Origin: Gnetum montanum
Lineage: Eukaryota > Streptophyta > Gnetopsida > Gnetales > Gnetaceae
Direction of reading: 5' to 3'
Length of the DNA stretch: 64,000 nt
NCBI GenBank assembly: GCA_015680685.1
Contig: MNCI01036718.1
Span: 155,974-219,973, forward strand
Position 1 is the stretch's first letter. Each line of letters starts with the position of its first letter. Both the position numbers and the translations under genes were made by a program. Of the stretch, positions 1 through 10,004 are shown piece after piece. Below the pieces are notes generated by a model, which did no database searches, had not been told where the DNA came from, and saw only the letters and a list, made by a program, of their open reading frames with translations.

Positions 1-2
1 AA

Positions 3-2567
3 ACAGGAGGTAAATGGAGGGTATGTATAGATTTTAGGCTGTTAAATATGGCAACATTCAAAGACCACTTCCCACTGCCATTTGTGGACCAAGTCTTAGA
101 CACTATAGCAGGGCATCGCTATTACAGTTTTCTGGATGGCTATAGTGGGTACAACCAAATACGCATTGCACCAGAAGACCAAGCCAAAACAATGTTCACC
201 AGTCCTTGGGGAACATTCGCATATAAACAAATGCCTTTTGGCTTGTGCAATGCACCTGCCACGTTCCAACGCTTAGTTCTAAGCATTTTTCAACAACAAA
301 TAGGCAATGGAGTAGAAGTCTTCATGGACGACTTCTCCACTTATGGGACAAGCTTTGATTAGGCCTTTGACCGGTTAGAGCAAGTATTGAAACGATGTGT
401 TGAAACCAACCTTAAGCTCAACTGGCAAAAGAGCCATTTGATGGTTCAAGAGGGCATTGTGCTAGGGCACAAAATTTCGCAATCAGGAATCGAAGTTGAC
501 CCAAAAAAAATTAAAGTCATCCAAGGAATCACCCGACAACTAGAAACTGTTAAAGACATGAGGTCATTCCTTGGACACACTGGCTACTACAGGAGGTTTA
601 TTGCGAACTTTTTAAAAGTTGTCAAACAGTTGATAGAATTAACAAAAAAAGATGCACCATTCGAATGGACTAGGGAATGTGAAAAAGCATTCCAATCTCT
701 TAAACAGAGACTTGTGGAAACTCCCATTCTACAAGCACCTGACTTGTCCAAACCATTCCATATTATGACCGATGCATCCAATTATGCGTTAGGAGCTGTA
801 CTGACACAACTAGATGAACAAAAATGACCCTATTACATCCATTGTGCTAGTAAAAGTATCACCGATGCACAACTTAACTACACGACTACAGAAAAAGAAT
901 TAATGGTTGTTGTGTTTGCACTAGATAAATTTAGGCACTATGTATTGGGTTACAAGGTATATATCCACATAGATCATATTGCAATTAGGTTTCTTATGAA
1001 TAAGCCAACGGTTAGCCCATGTATCATACGTTGGCTGGTGATTCTTCAGGAGTTCGATTTAACTATCGTAGACCGCAAGGGCACCGAGAATGTAGTCGTC
1101 GATCATCTATCTCGATTGCGATGGGACAACAAAGAGGACGAATATGCGGTATCTAACCATTTTCCTGATGAAACCCTCTTTGCTGGTGTAATAAATAATC
1201 AACCCATGGAAGTAAAATGGTATAGCAGCATCCTCACTTATCTCACTTCACAACAAATACCACAAAGATTAGACTTTAGGAAGAAACAACAGTTTCTTCA
1301 CAACATCAAATACTTCATGGAAATCGGGGGACAACTCTATAAAGTCTGCCCGGATGGCCTAGTTTGATGGTGTGTACCCGATCAAGATCAATTAAAAGTT
1401 CTCCAGGATGCTCATGAGGGCCCCTATGGGGGTCATTATGCTGGGAGACGAACGGCCACTAAAATCCTACTTGCAGGATATTATTGGCCAACACTATTTC
1501 GGGATGCCCATCATTTTGCTCAATCCTATGAGTGCTACCAACATGATGGGGGAATGACTGCTAGGATGGAGGGTCCATAACAATGGATTCAACCTTTAGA
1601 ACCCTTTGACATTTGGGGGATAGATTTCATGGGACCGATTACACCAATGTCCAATGGAAAAGCATATATAACCGTCGTTGTTGATTACTTAACCAAATGG
1701 GCTAAAGCAGCCACTGTAATAGATTGCACATCATCTATAGCTACCTGATTTGTACAGCAACAAATCGTTAACAGGTTTGGTATGCCACGTGCACTTATTT
1801 CTGACAATGGAACGCATTTTACAAGTGCAACCTTTAGAAAGTTGATGCAATGCTTAGGGGTTCAGCATAAACTGACCACACCTTACCACCCCCAAGCTAA
1901 TGGTCAAGCTGAAGTTACTAATAGGGAGATTACCAAAATATTAACATGAACAATTAGCAAATTTAGGCGAGACTGGAGCACGAAACTGAATGACGCTCTT
2001 TGGGCGTATCGTTCCACTTGGAAGCTCCCTACAGGATATTCTCCCTATGAGCTACTGTACGAGAAGCTTCCAAAACTACCTATACAAAGTGAGCTCCATA
2101 CACTATCCATGGCTTGTGAACTTCACCTGGATCTCAACCTAGCACAAAAACAACGACTAGCAACTTTGAATGTGTTAGACAAGAATTGATTGGCCCCCCC
2201 ATCGTTAAATGAGTTGCACAAAGCACACAGTAAACAACGGCATGACTTAAGGATCTGAAGGCTTAGGTATCAACCAGGAGATAAGGTCCTTTACTGGAAC
2301 CCCACACATGTACCCCAACGTACGAAGTTTCAGACCTTGTGGGAAGGACCTTACATTATTCATACTACCTTTCCCTCTAGAGCCATGATGATATATAAGC
2401 TTGATAGCCCAGATAAAAGGTTATTGGTTAATGTACAACAAACAAAACCTTTCCGTGAATCTACACTAGCTAGTCCGAGTCACACTTCTACCAGCAGTCA
2501 ACCACGCTCACTATTTTGGATCTCTCCCTTACAACTTGGTCATGGGGGAGATGGCCACCTATGCTAA
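3..2567 (+). pseudogene. pol: E1 pol: RT, RNase H and integrase
   Basis: One frame can be read from base 3 to a terminal stop at 2565-2567 with no frameshift, about 855 codons. RT (3 to about 700) has CIDFRLLN, FLDGYSGYNQ, MPFGLCNAPATFQR and the active site EVFMDDFS, all Athila-like. RNase H (about 720-1130) has MTDASNYALGAVL and later DHLSRL. Integrase (about 1370-2460) keeps the DDE triad: GIDFMGP, SDNGTHF and the E in GQAEVTNRE. Its zinc-binding CxxC pair is gone, both cysteines apparently changed to tyrosine (E8 has SCKHCQHD, E1 SYECYQHD). Eight nonsense codons interrupt the frame: TAG 360, TGA 825, TGA 1365, TAA 1578, TGA 1746, TGA 1947, TGA 2187, TGA 2256. The product would have copied element RNA and integrated cDNA; this copy cannot. 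Confidence 0.92.
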
Positions 2568-4145
2568 TCACATGGGGCCCTCAGTTCTTTTTCAATTTTT
2601 GTTTTACACGTTTTTGTTTTACAGCGTTTTTTGTTTTGCACGTTTTTGTTTTACAAATTTCTTTAACTTTTTTTATTTTTGTTTTACAACATCGTTGTAC
2701 TTTTTTAATTTTTTTTGTGTGTGTGAGTGTGTCATCCACTATGTAAGTTCGTCACCCAATAAGTGTTCGGGCAGATGGTATGAACTATTTTTGCATTGAT
2801 TGCTAATTTTTGGTTTTTACCTTTAAGTTACAATGTTGATACTAAGGTATGTTTCTTTTGATATGGTAGGCAATGAGATCACTTCATCCATCCATCCACC
2901 AAAGTCTATGGTTTCTCTTGGCTTGGAAATGTACAGTTCTCTTTTAATAAGAACTTTCATAAATTGATGACTGGGCATTTCTCAAACTAAGGAAGGACTC
3001 AAGGATTGCAAAGGGTGTGACTTCAAGGGAACTTGATGCTTTTGTGTTGATCATTCTCTTGGATGCTTGGATGTTTTCTTCTTGAGTTTTCTTACCGTTC
3101 CGATGTTACCCATTCTTCGGAAGCTGAGACAATAAAAATAAGAAGTCTTTGCATGGTGTGGTCCCCACGCATAAAAACACAAAACACAAAAAAAAAAGAA
3201 AAAAAAAGAAAAAAAGTGAGGATTCAAAGCACACCCCTTAGAGAAAATAAAACGTAGGCTGCAAGCACTGGTTATGGAACTAAAAGTGTTTCCTCTAACT
3301 AAGGCTCCTCTCGCTTCCCATTGCCTCCTTTGTTTCGTCGGAATGATGGTGGCTCTTCGAAGATGCATCCTTGTCATCCAAGTGGATGGTTTAACCGAAT
3401 GCATTGATGTGAAGTCACTGGCAGTGGTTGGTTTGAGCCTGAAGTTGGAATGAGACTTTCCAAGTCACATTAACCATAAAACACACAAGGGGCTATAAAC
3501 CACCTTGTTCTTGGGATTCCATTCCGCTTCTCTTCTCACCATCATTCTCTCCATTGTTCACCTCATTGCCGGTTGTATCATTAGTGTATATATTTTGGTT
3601 GATGCATTGTTTTCTTTTTGGTAAATTCTAGTGGTTAAGACTTTAACTCTTATTCCAAATGACATTCCCAGAGCCTACGGAATCTTTGAATGTGGGATTT
3701 GTTAAGGCATTAAGGGCATGAGCCTGCTTTGGGGAGGACCCACTGACATTCCTATTTGGAGCATTAGTTACCTTTTTTTCCTTAACATTTTGCAATTAAT
3801 TATTATTATTTTCATTACCATTTTGACATCCCTTTCATCGATGCCATAGTAGTCCCTTTTTACCTATCTTTCTTACTCCTTTTCTTTCTCCATTCTACCG
3901 CTACCAGAGGTTCGCGATTAGTCGTGGGGGTATGGGGCCTAATTTTTTCAATTTTTCTCCTAGGCCCCAAATTTTTTTTTGTTTTTCTTCCTAACCCCTA
4001 CACCTTCAGTAGTCATCAGTAACATATTCCCAGGTCCATATCAACCATACCACAACCTAGCCAATGAACCTACACTGAAGCAAGGTATTATTTACTTAAT
4101 GATTCAAATTACCCTTGCTAATATATGCTTGTGTTGTGTGTGCAG
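2568..4145 (+). other. E1 3' untranslated region, upstream part
   Basis: About 1.6 kb of non-coding sequence between the pol stop and the env-position mini-ORF. It holds a T-rich array of degenerate TTTTTGTTTTACA units (about 2585-2710), a GT-rich run (2719-2733), an A-rich stretch (3180-3216) and the conserved 20-nt box at 3723-3742. The same order of blocks recurs in E5 (from 30142) and, on the minus strand, in E8 (51300 down to 49740). ORFs that can be called here, such as those over the A-rich stretch, are low-complexity and are not believed. Confidence 0.8.
3723..3742 (+). promoter_or_regulatory. Conserved 20-nt 3' UTR box, E1 copy
   Basis: CCTGCTTTGGGGAGGACCCA is identical at 7437-7456 (E2), 31437-31456 (E5) and 50113-50132 on the minus strand (E8), while the surrounding UTR has diverged substantially. 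Function is unknown; conservation suggests an RNA or DNA element used in the replication cycle. Confidence 0.7.
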
Positions 4146-4232
4146 ATGGCAATCATACAACAACAAAATGGATCTAGAGCAAACACTTGGAATGGAGTAG
4201 TGCTGAAGCAGCTATGCAAGGAGCAGAATTGA
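4146..4232 (+). pseudogene. Env-position mini-ORF, E1
   Basis: A 28-codon ORF starts MAIIQQQNG immediately after TGTGTTGTGTGTGCAG, a pyrimidine/GT-rich stretch ending in a splice-acceptor-like CAG. The same ATG context occurs in E5 at 31832 and E8 at 49738 (minus strand), and E2 has a much longer ORF at the same place. I infer that this is the relic of a downstream ORF translated from a spliced subgenomic RNA; no function can be assigned to the peptide. Confidence 0.5.
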
Positions 4233-4510
4233 TGATGCACTTACGGATGGACAACAGAAGGCATAATCTAGGCGTTGGCAGCAGCAAGACCCTTCTCTCT
4301 TCTTCTCTTCTATTCTCTCTCCTCTTTTCTCTCAGCTGCCAAATGTAGCCTGATGTCATTGTAATAAGGTGTTCACCCTTGTTGTCATGAACACCAGTCT
4401 TGTCAAGTCTTGTAATAATGAACCGTTCACATGTCATTCCATTAGTTCCATTCCCCTCAATAATCCCATACCTACCTGATATTATTGTAAAGAACTCGAG
4501 GACGAGTTTT

Positions 4511-4528
4511 CATTCAGTCATGGGGGTA
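4511..4528 (+). other. E1 polypurine-type primer region before the 3' LTR
   Basis: CATTCAGTCATGGGGGTA directly precedes the LTR start TGATGAG. The GGGGG core and the upstream CATTCAGTC are repeated before the E2 LTR (9201-9216), E5 3' LTR (32171-32190) and E8 3' LTR, as expected for the plus-strand primer. Confidence 0.75.
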
Positions 4529-5432
4529 TGATGAGACGCGATATGCACATCGCAGCTGCCTACGCAATATCACAGTCTGCCGCAAATCTATAAATAAGAG
4601 GCGGCACTCCCCTCATTTCTCATCCTAGGTGTAAAGTAGCGAAGCTCTAGCTGATTGATCACCCCAGAGATAGAATATTTTTCATGTGCCCGCAGTAGGA
4701 GTCTCCCAAGTGAATGGTTCTTTATTCAAGCAGCTTTGTACCTGAATGCAAGTTGTGTACAACAATAAAGATGAGGTTTGTGGATAAACCTTGCAATGCA
4801 TGGATAGGTTTAATTAATGTTATATATTGCTTTCCTAGTAACATGGCATGAGTACGACTTGGTTACGAGCATTGACGAACGTGTACAGCTAGCCAAGGAA
4901 TCGGCTACTCATCGCGATTAGATTCTCTTACCCTTTCCTCCTAGAACATGGGACAAGTACGACTTGATTACGAGCATCTACGGATGTGTACAGCTAGTCA
5001 AGGAATCGGCTGCTTGTCACACTTAGGCTAGTTAGGTGCCTCAGTATGACCGCTTTGAGCATGTGTGTTACGTGTGGTAATCCCAGTAACGATTAGTGTT
5101 TGGTAGCCACAGTTGCATAGTTCAGGGTGTGTACAGCAAGTGGGAATGGATGCTGACGCTAGGACTTAGTGCTGTAGTTAGAGTTAGTTTTAGTTTCTAC
5201 CCTTCATCGTTTAGCATAGGAGATAAATCTGTAAAATACCAAAAAAATCATACACCTCAGACTTGCTTAACCATATACCATGACACATACAAGCAAGCCT
5301 GGGAAGACAACAAATGATTAACCCCAAGTGTTCCATGGGGCATTTAGGCATTTAGTCTATGAAGTTCGACCAGATCGCACATGCTACACTCGTTTTGTAT
5401 GGTTGAGTGTAGGGGTACCTCGCCACTCATTA
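4529..5432 (+). repeat. E1 3' LTR
   Basis: 904 bp starting TGATGAGACGCGATATG and ending CGCCACTCATTA. It aligns along its length with the E5 LTRs: a U3 with GATATCGC-like blocks, a TATAAATA box at 4589-4596 followed by AGAGGCGG, the GTACGACTTGATTACGAGCAT block, and the GTGTAGGGGTACCTCGCCACTC end. Short TG...TA termini are one base from the canonical TG...CA. Confidence 0.9.
4589..4596 (+). promoter_or_regulatory. TATA box of E1 LTR
   Basis: TATAAATA at the position conserved in the E5 (25896 and 32305) and E8 LTRs, about 60 bp from the LTR start, just downstream of the palindromic GATATC blocks. Confidence 0.6.
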
Positions 5433-5434
5433 GA

Positions 5435-6385
5435 AGAGATAAGGAAAATAAGAGTTCAACTGCAAATCATACGTATGAATGTAACATATGCCTGTATGAT
5501 CACCCCAAGGGCCAATGCCCAATCTTGTCACATCTACATGAGCATTAGGGAAATACGTTACATCCAAAGTTCGTACAGAGATACTATGTTCAATCATAGT
5601 AGCAACAATCCCAATCATGGGGAAAATGGCCCTTAAACTAAAGACACCCTTCATATCATCTAAATCCAAACACTTATCTAGTTCAACCTCCTATTTCTTT
5701 AACTAGGCCACCATACTCTATCGCACCACATTACTATTCTCCACAATACTATCAGCCCATACCTTCAACACAACCATCGCCTTGTGCACCTTATACCCCT
5801 CCTAATTTTCAATATTCTCATCCTTTCCCTCCTTCTATATCACCACCAAGTTTTCCTAATATGTTTGCACCATCGCAAAAACCCACAAACACTACTTGTG
5901 CTGCTACTTCCAACAACAGTGAAAAGCCTCCTCGACATCGAAAGCGTCCCTTCTTTAAACATGACCATAAGAAGGGACAACACAATTCTGAGGCCACTGC
6001 ATCCTCCAACTTAGCACAAGTCCCACACTATGGTGCACCCTTATCTTTGAACCTAACACCTCATGTAACTTCATCAGGGCCACCAACAAATGCTCCAACA
6101 ACAATACAACCTAATGAACACAAGAATGGAGAGCAATAACCTAATCCTTGCATACCATCTAATGGTCCCAAATATCATAGTGGATCAACTCATTATTTGG
6201 GAACTACATCATACAAATTGCCCCACTATGCCCATTATAATCAAGTGTGTGAACCCCAATGGGGTAAGTATGACCAAGTTCCAATATTTCCAACATGTAA
6301 GAATCCTTAACCTTCATTTATTAATCCTTGCCATGCTCAACTATTTAGTTATAGGGGATATCCCCCATTTTAATAACAAGCAGGA
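5435..6385 (+). pseudogene. gag: E2 gag C-terminal part: zinc knuckle and proline-rich tail
   Basis: A frame at 5477-5518 reads ECNICLYDHPKGQC, a C-x2-C-x3-H-x4-C knuckle, followed by PILSHLHE; E4, E5 and E8 carry related motifs at the same place. About 5650-5860 reads as a Pro/Tyr/Ser-rich stretch in broken frames, then an open frame at 5861-6139 contains the basic PPRHRKRPFFKHDHKKG, matching KKKRPFF in E5. Several stops and frameshifts interrupt it before TAA codons near 6380. The full protein would form the particle; here only the nucleic-acid-binding end remains in the window. Confidence 0.75.
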
Positions 6386-8266
6386 TTAATAAATATTTTT
6401 CATTTTCTCTAATCTTTCAATTTTTTTTCCAGTTTTTCATTTTTCAACTTCTTGTTTTATCTTTTTGTCTTTTGGTATTTTTGTCTTTTTACGTTTTTGT
6501 AAGTAATCTCATCTATGAATAAAACACTCATGTGGATCATTGGTTGAGGTGTGTTCCATGTTATTAAGTTTCGTGCAATCAATTATTTGGACAGTGAGCC
6601 CATTACACCCACTCATCCATTCTACAAATAAGAGGTTCTGTTCAAGGGTACAGTGATATTCTTGACATTCTTCAAACTTAAAATTAATTTTGTATTCATT
6701 GTACCAAGAATGAAGAAGGATGGACCAAGAGGGAATGATTAGGGTGTGACATCAAGGGGACTTGTGGATTCTCTTTAGTGGCATCTGTGAGAATTATTGT
6801 GCAATGTGATTGTACTAAGATCCTTGTAGATCTAATGAAAAATGGGAGTAAGAGTAATCAAAAGGGCACTCAAAAAGACAATGTTGTTCTAGGGGATCCC
6901 ACTGGAAAGACATGCACCCATGCTTGAAGGTTGGTGGCTTCTCTAGATTTAGTATTCAAAAAAGAAAAAAAATAAGAAAAAGAAAAATGAAAAGAAAAGT
7001 GCCACAAAACAAAAATCACTCCTCCCTTGAATAAAATGCTAAGTGATCGTACACCTTGTTGTTATGGTACTCTCATAGTTTCTCATCATGAGATGAAACA
7101 ATGTGATGTCACTAATTAGAGGAATGGACTTGGTCCTGATCTTGGAACAATGGGTTAATGACATGTTAATCATGCTTTACACGTAGGATTCACTGTGCCC
7201 TGGGTCAATTACCTCATGTTCCAATCTCTACAATCCCTTTCTATAGTTCATCTCATCTCACTATTCGTGTAATTGTAGCTCGGGTCATGTGTAACATAGA
7301 ATTCTTACCTCATTTCGATGATATTTACATGTGTGTGTTTTGTGGAATTAGTGTGGATTACATTTAACCCTTCTAGTGCCCACAGACACTTTAAGTGTGG
7401 TTACACAAGGGCATTATAGGTTGGAACCTGCTTTGGGGAGGACCCACTTATGTAATCTTCACTTATGACACAGTTCACATCCACCATTTCTTACCCTCAG
7501 CCTATTTTCCATAACATTCTTTCCCTATTATTACTATCCCTCTAATTGAACATTCCTATGAACCATCACATAGCCTTTTTCTCTACCATCCGAGGTCCTT
7601 ATTGATAAATTCCACACCATCATAATTTTAGTGCCTTCAGAACTAGTTGAATTACCCTGGAACCCTTTAACAATCGTCCAGATGTCCTTAGTTTACATCG
7701 TTTAATTTCAAAGGAAATATTAAAAATTTGGTACATTCTTTAAGTGCCCTAACTTCGATGAAAATATATATACGTGACCCCCCTGTGCTAATCAACATTA
7801 TTTGCAACTGTTCATGTAGGGAAATTTTTCAAATTCCTCTCTACTACTCGCAATTTCACGCCCCTTGCTTTCATATCCATAACTCGCTCATTGGTACTCC
7901 GATTTTCATTCCATTTGAACCTACTTGAATGTGGAGTGTTTAGCTTACTCGTGGGAGAGGGGCACACACCGAATAGTGCATAAATGTTTTGAAATTCATC
8001 ATTTCCCGAAGGACATATTTAAGGGTAATTAGTTATAAAATTAAGAATAAAATGTGTCAAAAACAATTTCATCCCCTTAGCTATACCAGAAAATTAAATT
8101 TGGAAACCACCTAAGCAAATAAGACTCAACATTATAATCTTTCGGGGACATGTTCTTCCAATAATTAACATCACATGAAAATAAAGTAAATCTATTAAGG
8201 TAAGCATTAAGGTATAACCTAACTTTGGTAATAACCTTACTAATGATTGGCCCTGTGTGATTGTAG
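6386..8266 (+). other. E2 3' untranslated region
   Basis: Non-coding sequence with the same blocks as E1 and E5: a T-rich array (6410-6505), a GTGTGAC(A/T)TCAAGGGGACTTG block (near 6745), an A/G-rich run (6958-7000), the conserved 20-nt box (7437-7456) and a pyrimidine-rich zone. No domain-like translation was seen in either strand. Confidence 0.7.
7437..7456 (+). promoter_or_regulatory. Conserved 20-nt 3' UTR box, E2 copy
   Basis: Identical to the E1 box although the flanks differ (preceded by TTGGAA instead of ATGAG), which makes simple recent common descent a poor explanation for the identity. Confidence 0.7.
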
Positions 8267-9034
8267 ATGGTCCCAAAATGTGGACATCAGGAAAGTCCTA
8301 CTCAATGTGTGATCAAACAACCTAGGAAAGGTGAAAGAAAAGATCCTTCCAGACAACATGCAAAATAGGAGAAACAATCATTCAGTACTCATCAAGAGGA
8401 TCCTCCTACCGTATAGTCTAGGCAGGCAGAAGGAGGAACTGCTACAGTGCCTGAACAGGGACAACATCTCACATTGCCCCAAGATTGTGTTCAGGACATC
8501 CATGAAAATTCCACATTCACTGAGATACTTGTGGAATTGACCTTTGAATTATTTATAGATTTTGCTCTTGAGGCTATTAGAGATCACCTCAAGGGATCTC
8601 CCTTATGGCCTACCCTCTCCGAAAGTGGTGCCTAGTACTTAGGGGAAACGTACCAATTTTGGCACAACAAAGAAGAAGGCACCACAGTTAACATTTGTGG
8701 TGTGATTATTGATTTCTCTATTCAAGCCATTTCAAAAATATTAAACCTTCCAAATACAAGGCCAAAGGTTGCTTAGAACCAACTGGACACTTTCAAAAAT
8801 GAGCAACTTAATAAACTGTTGACAGAGAATAAAAGGGTGGTGGAAGAAATAGAGAAGGATGACTGGGATGCCTCTATGGCATAAGTGCAAACTTACATGT
8901 ATGCCAAGGCACTCAAGGCCTTACAAGAGGAGAAACTCCAAGCCATACTTCAATGCCATCACATCCCAAGACCTGGAGTGCAAGAAAAGGGAAAGACACC
9001 CATGGAGGAGCCACCATCACTAGGAACTACATGA
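8267..9034 (+). pseudogene. E2 additional 3' ORF, similar to a plant transposon protein domain
   Basis: One frame without shifts runs 256 codons from ATG 8267, directly after TGTGTGATTGTAG, to TGA 9032-9034, broken by five in-frame stops (including 8633, one near 8777 and one near 8882). The middle reads YLGETYQFWHNKEEG, then VNICGVIIDFSIQAISKILN. This resembles, from memory, the 'putative plant transposon protein' domain whose core has RGV..DFSP..IN..LGLP. The C-terminal third is charged and probably helical (LDTFKNEQLNKLLTENKRVV). It occupies the env position of Athila elements but shows no signal peptide or membrane segment, so an envelope role is not supported. The start is chosen because the acceptor-like ATG context is shared with E1, E5 and E8. 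Confidence 0.6.
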
Positions 9035-9216
9035 GTTCCATCCACTTTTGTAATCAAAGGATTTTCTTTATGTTGTGTCTCAATTTTTTTCCGACTCCAC
9101 ACTGCGACATGAATCCATTCTAGTCAGTCAATAATCCCATACCTATCCACTGTGTAATCAATGGCACTTGTTCTCACTTTAACTCGAGGATGAGTTTTCA
9201 TTCAGTCGTGGGGGTA

Positions 9217-10004
9217 TGATGAGTCATCATTTGGGATGACCACGATATTGCAACCCACTGCCAGTTCTATAGATGAGAGGTGGCTCTTCCTTTTTTATCA
9301 ATCTAGTTTTTAGTTCCTTAGCCAAACTATTGCATTTTTCCCTTCCTAGAGTTAGAATTATTTTCTAGTGTATGCCCGCAATGTGGTGATTGTAATTGTA
9401 CGGCATCGTTTATTTGAGTGTGACGTACTTGGACACACACATGACTAGAAATAAAGATCGAGATTACTTCATCATTTCAGCATTCACTTAGTTTAATTAA
9501 TTAATTATTTAATTGTTATTTACTACTTTCTTAGTTAATATCTCTTACCCTTAAACTCCTATTAAACGTGAAATGAGTACAACTTGATTATGAGCATTTA
9601 AGTGTGACTACTTGGTAACCCAGTAGCGTACCTATGATCTGCGCTTGGTAATCCTAGTGATAGTTGTGCATGAAGTCCAAGATGTGTATGGATAATCAAG
9701 TAATAGCTGCTCATTGCACTTAGGCTAGTTTAGATTCTCTCTTACCCTTTCTCTCTTAGCTTAGATAATATTACTTCCATTGCCTTCAGGAGTAGCATTA
9801 GAGTAGAAACCACATCATACACCTCACTCTAGACTAAACCATACATGACAAAGATAATACTATTCCAGGTGGGAAGACAACGAACTGTGACCTAAGGCTA
9901 ACTATCTAGGTGCCACAACTAGTCGATCTGCGGAGTTCGACCAGATCGTGCATGTAACGCTCGTATTCATATGGTTGAGTGTAGGGGTATCTCGCCACTC
10001 ATCA
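9217..10004 (+). repeat. E2 3' LTR
   Basis: 788 bp, TGATGAGTCATCATTTGG to CTCGCCACTCATCA, preceded by the family purine tract GTCGTGGGGGTA. It is shorter than the E1 and E5 LTRs and its TATA region is degenerate (TCTATAGATGAGAGG). The final 90 bp, with GAGTTCGACCAGATCG and GTGTAGGGGTATCTCGCC, are strongly conserved. Confidence 0.88.

Larger units (their letters stand above)
1..5432 (+). mobile_element. E1: Athila-like Ty3/gypsy LTR retrotransposon, 5' part outside window
   Basis: The window opens inside the reverse transcriptase of a plus-strand Athila-like element and runs through RNase H, integrase, a 2-kb 3' UTR, a purine tract and the 3' LTR (4529-5432). Order RT-RH-INT is typical of Ty3/gypsy. 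The right end abuts gag sequence of a second related element (E2) with no primer-binding site between, so E1 appears to have inserted into the E2 gag. The LTR end reads CTCATTA instead of the family's CTCATCA, a one-base change at the terminus. A target-site duplication cannot be checked because the left end is outside the window. Confidence 0.9.
5433..10004 (+). mobile_element. E2: pol-less Athila-related LTR element, 5' part outside window
   Basis: Immediately right of E1 the sequence enters a gag zinc-knuckle and proline-rich tail, then passes directly into a 3' UTR of the family layout without protease, RT, RNase H or integrase. A separate ORF (8267-9034) and a 788-bp 3' LTR (9217-10004) follow. 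The 5' half lies left of E1, outside the window. The missing pol resembles E5, but E2 is more diverged and carries an extra 3' ORF, so it is probably its own non-autonomous subfamily. Confidence 0.8.

Noticed and set aside
3051-3404. Minus-strand 117-codon ORF and opposite 64-codon ORF in the E1 3' UTR
   Set aside because: They span the A-rich run, and the same block in E5 and E8 does not keep the frames.
8291-9034. Calling the E2 3' ORF an envelope gene
   Set aside because: It is in the env position, but no signal peptide, transmembrane segment or furin-like site is visible.
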